From: Chytridium lagenaria | Lineage: Eukaryota > Chytridiomycota > Chytridiomycetes > Chytridiales > Chytridiaceae | NCBI GenBank assembly: GCA_025449115.1 | Contig: JAHLKC010000004.1 | Location: 372,001-436,000 of the forward strand | Reading direction: 5' to 3' | Length of the DNA stretch: 64,000 bases | Part shown: piece after piece, positions 57,654 to 64,000 of the stretch | Numbering within the stretch: the first letter of the stretch is position 1 | How the letters are laid out: the number at the start of each line of letters is the position of its first letter | Program-made: the position numbers and the translations under genes | The notes under the pieces: model-generated | What the model saw: only the letters and a program-made list of their open reading frames with translations | Database searches by the model: none | Told to the model about the DNA's origin: nothing

Positions 57654-58070
57654 TTCCGGCGCACCGTTCCAATTGACGCTCGCCTGTTTTCAATACCAGC
57701 AGCTTAACCGTCCTGTTATTAGATCAGTTATGAGAATGAGCGAAGAGAATTGTGCTCACGGTATTTGGGTATCTACTTCTATACTTGTGCAGCGTATGTA
57801 TTAAGTATGTATAAGGCCGTTACCCGCCAATATCGATTGTCCGAGAAGGAGGTGGACGTAGTAGGCAGGAGAAAGTACACCCTTTTTGGAGAGGTAGGAG
57901 ATGATGCTCTTCAGTAATCACAATTTTTGTCGTACAATGCGGAAAAGCAAAACTTGCCCCCTTCCTTAGTGCTAAGAACACACACTTACAACAAGATGTA
58001 AGATATTTTTCATATTTGCTGTGAATATTGTGCTTTATTCTATAGGATTGTTTGTTGATTATTCAATTCT
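57654..58070. other. Intergenic spacer
   Basis: Upstream flank of the Sel1 gene and 3' flank of the FERM gene, both on the minus strand. No feature beyond a likely promoter is visible. Confidence 0.45.
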
Positions 58071-60519
58071 CTAAGTTTTCGATACAGGCTCCTGTGGCGC
58101 ATCGGATAGCATTCCGTTCAGCTTATCAAGCTCTTCCTCCAAGGCTCTTAAAAGATCCGTATTGGATTCTTTGACCCCCTCTCCGATATTCTCATTGTAT
58201 CGTTAACACCCTTATTCGCTCCCCCACTTTTAAATGGAGTCTGTCCAGCATCCAACCGTACCTCCTCCAGCTCTCGAAGCATGTCATATCGTCAACCGCC
58301 ACATTTGGAATCGACGCGATACCAGAAAGCATCGCGCCGGTAGGTCCATTAACACGTGAGGGCTGCATTGACATGGATGCAGTTCTGGATCTCGGCGAAA
58401 TTTGTGCGCTGTTTTGTGATATTCTACGAGCTCTCTCCACGCCACCGCCGGACTCAAGCTCAGCGCAAGTCCCATCCATACCCACCGAATAGTCTGCTGT
58501 CATCATCTTATCTTCTTCTGCACAGGAGTCTTGATTAAGAAAAGACGTATTTGACGGTCTTTTTTGAAAACTCGAAAGCGTCCTCGGATTAGGATTCTTG
58601 CGAATCGAAGCTGGAGTCATCGTCTCTATTGCTGCTGCTTGCACCGCTTGCTCCATGGCCGTAGCGAGATCTTCCTCCACTCTGCTCGCATGCTTTGAAA
58701 GCGCCTTTCGATGCCCTTCTGCCTGCTCTCCCACAGCTGACACCCGTGTGCTACAATCCGGAACTGTCTCGCAGCCACCTGTCGGCGGAACTTCATGGGG
58801 AAGTGCTACCTCACCAATGCCATCAGGTGATACCTCTACATGCGATGCCTTTCTCGAAATATCGGGCTTGAATGTGATGAGAATGGCATCAGCATCCGCT
58901 TGATCCACCGGAATGTCATTCACATAGGCCTCGACTCTACCCGAAGATGTTGCTTCAGCTTCCTCTTTCAAGCCGTCGCCGCCATCCTCCTCCTGAACCT
59001 TTCCTAACACGTCGTGACTGGGCCTCCGGCTTTGAACGCTACGTACGCCCTCCGCGGGAGGATGAGCATTGATAAATCGTGCTAGAGCGCTTGAGGCTTG
59101 TCCTATGGACTTGACCTTAACCTTGCGGTGGAGGTGTGCTAAACGAGCGGCAAGGTTGTGGATAAGAGGAGCTTGGGGCTAATAAGTCTAAAGTGCCGAC
59201 CCCTCATGTTGGTGGCGTTTGCATCATACAGAATAACTGTATCATCTGAATGGATCCACTTCACATTTTGCCAATCTTCAATGAAATGGTACTTTGACTG
59301 TCAAAAATTTAAAAGCACAGAGTATGTTAGTCCCAGCTTAGAATTAAGCGCCATTCATTACCTTTTGGCTTTTTTCAAAGACGACTATCCCGTCGGGTCC
59401 CACACCGGCGACCCATTTTTGAATACGAAATTCAAAAAAAACCCGCCGGAGGAGGATCGTGACACACGGGGAAGAAGGAGCACCCATAACATCGCCATTG
59501 CCGTACCATGTTGAGGTATCTTTGATACCAATATAAGATAATATTAATTAAAATGAACATACGCTATCCGAGCTAGAAATACTGATGTTCCTTTTAGACG
59601 AATGTGCTGTTCAGAAATGCATTTCTCCCATTCTTGCGGCTTCTTCAAGCTGATCATACGAGATGGAATGATATTTTCCAAAAATCGCATGTTTTTACTA
59701 CAAACGTAATAATCGGGTAAGCAAAATCATTTTTAAAATGAAGCTTTGAAAACTTACGAGATGTAACCTGGTGGCCTTCTTAATGGGTCAAAGTTTCCCA
59801 AGTTGATTTGTATTTGCAAAGCTCCAAGAATGGAGGCATCATCTGGTGTGCAGGTATACCGTCCTGACAAGACATTTCGCTTTGCCTGGCAGATGGCGAA
59901 ATTAGAAGGCTTAGTTTCTTTAATAGAGACAGACGAAACAAATTCGAGAACCCAAAAAATATAACAACAGGGCAAATGACTTTTTACCTCGCCGTAAAAC
60001 AAGTTGACAATCGACTCATTCCCATTATATCTCATCTCCTCCGCTTTTGACAAAGTTGCCTCTCGTCGATAAATGAACCAATACCGGTTGACGAGGTGGG
60101 CAGGATCCAGAGCTTGCGGAAAGTGTGTGTATTTCACAACTCTAATTTCCAAGGCCAAGTCAATAAGAGTCCGAAGAGCAGCAAAACATATTACATCTTA
60201 TTCCAGTTAGTTACTAATTGAAAGATATTTGTTCGAGGCTTAATTTGAATCTCTAAAAACGTCAGATTTCAGAGGCAAGACAAGACAACCCACCAATATC
60301 ACGCCCCACAATCCACAACGCAAACATCTTCCTCCCTTCTGCTGGTATTCCTTGCTTATCCGCTATACAACTACAGACGGTCTCTGCGAACAGTGGCCCA
60401 GGCGGGAATTTTGCATTGTAATCGTTCTCAGTGTCTCCAGCGAGGATCCTGACTTGACCGTCAAGAACTCTACCGAATTTGTCTTTGGATGAAGATGCCT
60501 CTGCAGTGGAGGAGTCCAT
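58071..60519 (-). CDS. FERM-domain protein, KRIT1/FRMD8-like
   Basis: Predicted membrane-cortex adaptor. The F1 ubiquitin-like lobe reads GRVLDGQVRILAGDTENDYN then FAETVCSCIADKQGIPAEGR, KMFALWIVGRDI, matching the 'ALPDVALSVFALWLVSP' part of FRMD8. F2 follows: LEIRVVKYTHFPQALDPAHL, NRYWFIYRREATLSKAEEMR, ESIVNLFYGE, SGRYTCTPDDASILGALQIQ. F3 has CYGCSFFPVCHDPPPAGFF (about 59510), WVAGVGPDGIVVFEK and FIEDWQNVKWIHSDDTVILY. The C-terminal 300 residues are disordered, followed by a short helix (NTDLLRALEEELDKLNGMLS) and stop at 58071. At least four introns separate the lobes, with frame breaks near 58195 and 59460. The start at 60519 (MDSSTAEASSS) is the first ATG in frame; extra N-terminal sequence is possible. 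FERM assignment is good; the subfamily is inferred from the CYGC motif and lobe order. Confidence 0.72.
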
Positions 60520-60806
60520 TCTTGACTGCGCTCCTCGATGGTTTCTCCCTGATGAGCCTTTCTTGGCAGGGCTTGAGCAGCGACATGAAACATCACACAA
60601 CTGACTGGATTGTCGTTCTGGGTTTGTCAAATTTGAAGATGTGCACTCAACAATATGTGGAAGTTTATTATAGACAACGCAGAAGAGAAAAGAGGAGTGT
60701 AAGAGACGAGCAAAACAAACAAAAATCCAGAAAAAAGAAACGGAAGCGTGCGAATGCAGAAAATTGAGCTGGATTGGGTTGCAATGTGATTGAAATGCGG
60801 TTACAT

Positions 60807-62278
60807 TCACCGCCTCCTACCACGGGTGCTGTTCACATTCTTACGTCCGTGCCCAATCTGAACTCCTGGTCCAGGTCTGCTACCTGACGCCTGTCCAAAG
60901 ATAGCTTCAAAATCGCCATCGATCTGCGAGCTCGAAAGTGCTTTCTTCATTGATGGTTATGGTTTTTTAAAAGCCCTCTCGTATTCCTTCTGGTCTTCCC
61001 TAAGGATCAAGTTGTGGCATGCCTGCCGCCTTCGGATGTTGGAATGGAGTACTAATAATGGTTAATTTGATAGAAAAAAAAAATGAAAATGGTTATGATC
61101 ATAAAATACAGTTAAAGCATTACCTTTGTTCCGCGCACGTTGTACTGAAAGTTCTTTTTGAGGTAGCAGTTCATCTTCCCAGTAGAGTCTACAGAGATGG
61201 ACGCCCTCATAAGAGTGTTGTTTCCGCATGACGGGCAGAATTGCTTCGCCAAATCCATTGTAATCCTACGTCAGTTATTAACATAAATCTTCACAAAAAG
61301 AAGACTACAACAAATTCTTTAGGGATAATAAACGTACTTAAAGCATGCGTGACATCTCAACGCCCATGACTTTGTTTTCCGAATGATTTCTCCTTCTCTC
61401 GACACAAGCTTCAAGTTCATTTGAAGAAGAACGTTCTGCATTGCGAAATCGGAAGTTAAGCAGCCAACAAACACGCGTGTGTTATCTTCGATAGGAGCAA
61501 CGTCCGCAGCACCGGCGTCCTTCGCCTTGTGCCTTGAAATATTTTTGGTGAATCCACTCTCCCTCACTATCATCAGCGGCATCCTCATCTAAGCAATGGA
61601 ATGTTAAAACAAGAAATCATTCAAAACTACTAACCCCACCCGTCCACGGGTACTTCCTCGGTCTTTTCCTCGGGCAATTCATCTATTGCCTTTTCTTCCA
61701 GATTAACAGATTCAGAAGGTTTCGTGTCGGCCTTCTTTTCTTTTGGTAATGAATAAGCAGCCATAGTTTCCTTCGATTGCTTTTGCGGCCGTTGAGGTTT
61801 AACAGTTCCAGCTGTCATCTAAGCCAAAGAGCGTCAGCAAAATTCCAAAAGTCCAAGGACAAAGACACACCTTCAAAGGTTCGATGCGAATATGTTCTGA
61901 TCCATTCTGCTCCTTCTCAAGGGTGTAGGTGAGAGCCAACACCTTCAAGTCCGCCACTGACAAGGTTGCGAAGTCTCCAGTCTTCTTAGCGAATGCGATG
62001 ACTATTTGGAATTTGGCAATTACTCCCATGTAGTAGGATAAGATTATTTTTACCAGCCTGGAAAGCCTCTTCAGTGGGGATCCTAGTCTTCATGATATCC
62101 TTTCTTTTAAGCAGAGCTTCCTGAGACTGCTTATCCCGAATCTCGGCAATGACATCAGGGACGGTAAAACATTCTGCATGCAATGCTTCCAGATCAAAGT
62201 TTTTGATGAGGGCATTTGCATCAACGACAACCAAGCGAATTGGCCAGTTGTCGAGGGAAGAGCTTCATCCGTTGTCAT
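60807..62278 (-). CDS. NOB1: NOB1 endonuclease (20S pre-rRNA D-site)
   Basis: PIN-domain endonuclease that makes the 3' end of 18S rRNA in late 40S maturation. The PIN domain starts LVVVDANALIKNFDLEALHA (catalytic Asp in VVDAN), with FTVPDVIAEIRDKQSQEALL and GDFATLSVADLKVLALTYTL. After a Lys/Glu-rich linker come VFVGCLTSDFAMQNVLLQMN and a zinc ribbon with LRCHACFK and FCPSCGNNTLMR. The C-terminal half has KKNFQYNVRGTK, YSIPTSEGGRHA, LILREDQKEYERAFKK, and the tail GHGRKNVNSTRGRRR-stop at 60807. Start 62278 gives MTTDEALPSTTGQ; one base change in frame follows at once. Introns are at about 62038-61996, 61868-61820, 61637-61588, 61333-61262 and 61125-61075. It is divergent from the PLP enzyme gene, with a poly(T) run on its sense strand 33 nt upstream of the ATG. 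Confidence 0.9.
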
Positions 62279-62309
62279 TTTTTACCGTCTAATTCAAAGG
62301 ATGTCGACA

Positions 62310-62310
<1 letters not shown>

Positions 62311-62341
<31 letters not shown>
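62311..62341 (+). repeat. 31-nt poly(A) tract in the divergent NOB1/PLP-enzyme promoter
   Basis: Uninterrupted A run on the + strand, equal to poly(T) on the NOB1 sense strand. It ends 32 nt upstream of the NOB1 start codon and lies 49 nt upstream of the PLP-enzyme start at 62391. Confidence 0.85.
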
Positions 62342-62344
<3 letters not shown>

Positions 62345-62390
62345 TTGAAGCGACACCATCTGTTGCACAAAGCAATCACTTGCCATCGCG

Positions 62391-64000
62391 ATGCAAGAAG
62401 AACTCAAGAAAGTCGTCGATCACATCGCCTTGCGCGAGCAGAAAATTCATTCTCTACACCCTATCGCAAAGAAAAGGATATCCGTCATGCCGAGTCTAGC
62501 ATGCCTCTTTCGCTGCCTTCTTCAGGGTGGGATCTTAACAAGGTCACTGACCACCTCTTGGACACCATTGCACCTGCCCTCGCCCCTGGTCATGGTATGT
62601 CCTCCATCTCCATCAGACGGTAAAATGCACAGCGCAAAGGCGCTTGAATTGGCCACTTGTGGTTGTTATTGTGAAGAAGGGCTTTAAACCCCGTTGTGCT
62701 CACACTATCTACTGATATTCTACATTATCCTCCCTTCTTTTTTAGCTGGTCCAAGATACTTTGGATTCGTGACAGGCGGCGTGACCCACGCCGCCACCTT
62801 AGCAGACTTCATCTCCACCTCCTATGATAACTCGGCCCAAGTACACCTTCCCAACGAAACTATCACAACAACTCTCGAATCACGAACCCTTGAATACATC
62901 CTTGACCTCTTAGATCTTGATCGCACCGCTTTTCCCGGCCGCACGTTCACCACTGGTGCAACCGCTTCAAATATCCTTGGTCTAGCCTGTGGCAGAGAAC
63001 ACGTCATGAAAGGCATTCATGGACCCGAATTCAGTACTGCAGACGAAGGGCTGTCCAATTGCCGTATTCGATTATTTCATGTAGATGGACATGCGAGCGT
63101 GGGGAAAGCTGCATCAGTGATTGGGGTTGGTCGACGGAATTGCGTGAATCTGGCCAAAGAGTCGGACGCCCCCGAATTTGATCTTGAGGTGCTTGAAAAG
63201 CATTTAGAGGAATCGAAGAGGGATGGTTTATGGATGTATCGTGGTTTCTAGCCATGGTGAAGTCAATACTGGGAGATACACACAAGATATTCCCGGAATT
63301 AGAAAGGCTTGCGATAAGTATGGAGCGTGGTTGCATGTTGATGCTGGTGAGAAAACATTGTAATCTTTCAGTATTTGAGTCAGTCCTGACTCCTTTCTCC
63401 GTAAGCATTCGGCGCATTTGCTGGAACCGACACATATCTAGAGCTTGCGGATAGCATCACCTCCGACGCTCACAAATGGCTAAACGTTCCGTACGTCTCC
63501 TCATCATTACTCATTTAACCCTATACATCATTTAAAAAGATACGATTGCGGCATTTTCTTTTCAAGATCTCTTGACCTTCTTCAAGCCGTGTTCTCTCCA
63601 ACCTTTGAATCGGGCGGTCCGGGACCCGCGTACCTTCTTGCTGCCGCAGATTCCTCTATTCCATCTCCCTTGACCATTGGCATCGAAAATTCTCGTCGAT
63701 TCCGAGCGTTACCCCTGTATGCGAGTCTCCTCAATCTTGGAAAACAAGGTTACAAAGCTCTTTTCAAGCGTAACGTTGATTTTTCTCGTCGCATTGCCTT
63801 TGGATGGTGGCGAATCCCTGTTATGAGGTTTTAAATGGTGGAGGTGATGACGGTGTTCTGATAAATATTGTTTTATTTGCGGCAAGTGAATGTGCACCTG
63901 AGGTTTTTAGAGATGAAAAGACGGGTGGGGCGAAGCTTGCGGCTGCGATTAATGCTCTTGGCAAGATTTATGTGACGGCGACGGTGTGGAAGGGGAGAAG
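62391..64000 (+). CDS. PLP-dependent decarboxylase-like enzyme (group II), 3' end outside window
   Basis: Fold-type I pyridoxal-phosphate enzyme related to aromatic-amino-acid/glutamate decarboxylases. It starts MQEELKKVVDHIALREQKIH. The substrate-channel motif GPRYFGFVTGGVTHAATLAD follows a 151-nt intron (62595-62745). Then come TTGATASNILGLACGREHVM, FHVDGHASVGKAASVIGVGR, SSHGEVNTGRYTQDIPGIRK, the cofactor Asp in LHVDAAFGAFAG, and the Schiff-base Lys in SDAHKWLNVPYDCGIFFSRS. The HKWLN arrangement is typical. Introns are near 63350-63402 and 63492-63540. Frame breaks near 62475, 63225 and 63800 are probable indels; the sequence downstream (NPCYEVLNGGGDDGVLINIV; FRDEKTGGAKLAAAINALGK) continues in another frame. 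The last base of the window is within the gene. The substrate cannot be told from the motifs; fungal homologs are often annotated as tyrosine/aspartate decarboxylase-like. Confidence 0.85.

Noticed and set aside
1..64000. Transposon or retroelement coding regions
   Set aside because: I saw no reverse transcriptase, integrase or transposase motifs on either strand, and no convincing long terminal repeats.

Overview
The window is nuclear DNA from a fungus, most likely an early-diverging (non-Dikarya) lineage. Genes are compact and carry many short GT-AG introns, mostly 40-90 nt. Fungal markers include a fungal-type cytosolic arginyl-tRNA synthetase, a Sly41-like transporter and a Chs4/Skt5-like Sel1 protein with a C-terminal CaaX box. 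The animal-like content points away from Ascomycota and Basidiomycota: a base-exchange phosphatidylserine synthase, a UXT-type prefoldin, a KRIT1/FRMD8-like FERM protein, an NKAP protein, a Dpy-30-motif protein, and a Frizzled-CRD-like/TM/SH3 receptor-like protein. No genus can be named from sequence alone.

Layout. 0.3-12 kb is dense with housekeeping genes: NKAP (+), arginyl-tRNA synthetase with a GST-like N-terminal extension (+), Hel2/ZNF598 RING ligase (-), PS synthase (+), UXT (-), an F-box-like protein (+) and an unrecognised locus (+). 13-19.1 kb holds two tandem, paralogous multi-pass membrane proteins of unknown family (-). 19.4-21.8 kb holds an ARM-repeat-like protein (-). 21.9-22.9 kb is an array of about 270-300 bp repeats. 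Then come ribosomal protein eL42 (-), an AT-rich gap, an alpha/beta hydrolase (+, 25-28.4 kb), a Cys-rich/TM/SH3 membrane protein (-, 30.4-32.8 kb), a Dpy-30-motif protein (-), a Sly41-like carrier (+) and a 6.6-kb UBR1-type N-recognin (+, 37.3-44.0 kb). 44-64 kb contains a mitochondrial chalcone-isomerase-fold protein (-), NAR1 (+), a long disordered protein (+), an ARB1/ABCF2-type ATPase (+), the Sel1 protein (-), the FERM protein (-), NOB1 (-) and a PLP-dependent decarboxylase running off the right edge (+).

Functional themes are translation and ribosome quality control (ArgRS, eL42, ARB1, NOB1, Hel2), protein turnover (UBR1, F-box, Hel2), Fe-S assembly (NAR1, which matures proteins such as the ABCE1 ribosome recycler in known systems), and cell-surface or signalling proteins (FZ-like/SH3, FERM, Chs4-like).

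A key caveat: nearly every conserved gene is interrupted by one or more single-base indels, often in short homopolymers, while the protein sequence on both sides stays highly conserved. These look like assembly errors rather than pseudogenes, so gene spans here are whole-locus spans and not single open frames. Start codons and several exon borders are approximate. I found no tRNA, rRNA, CRISPR or recognisable transposon coding region by eye.
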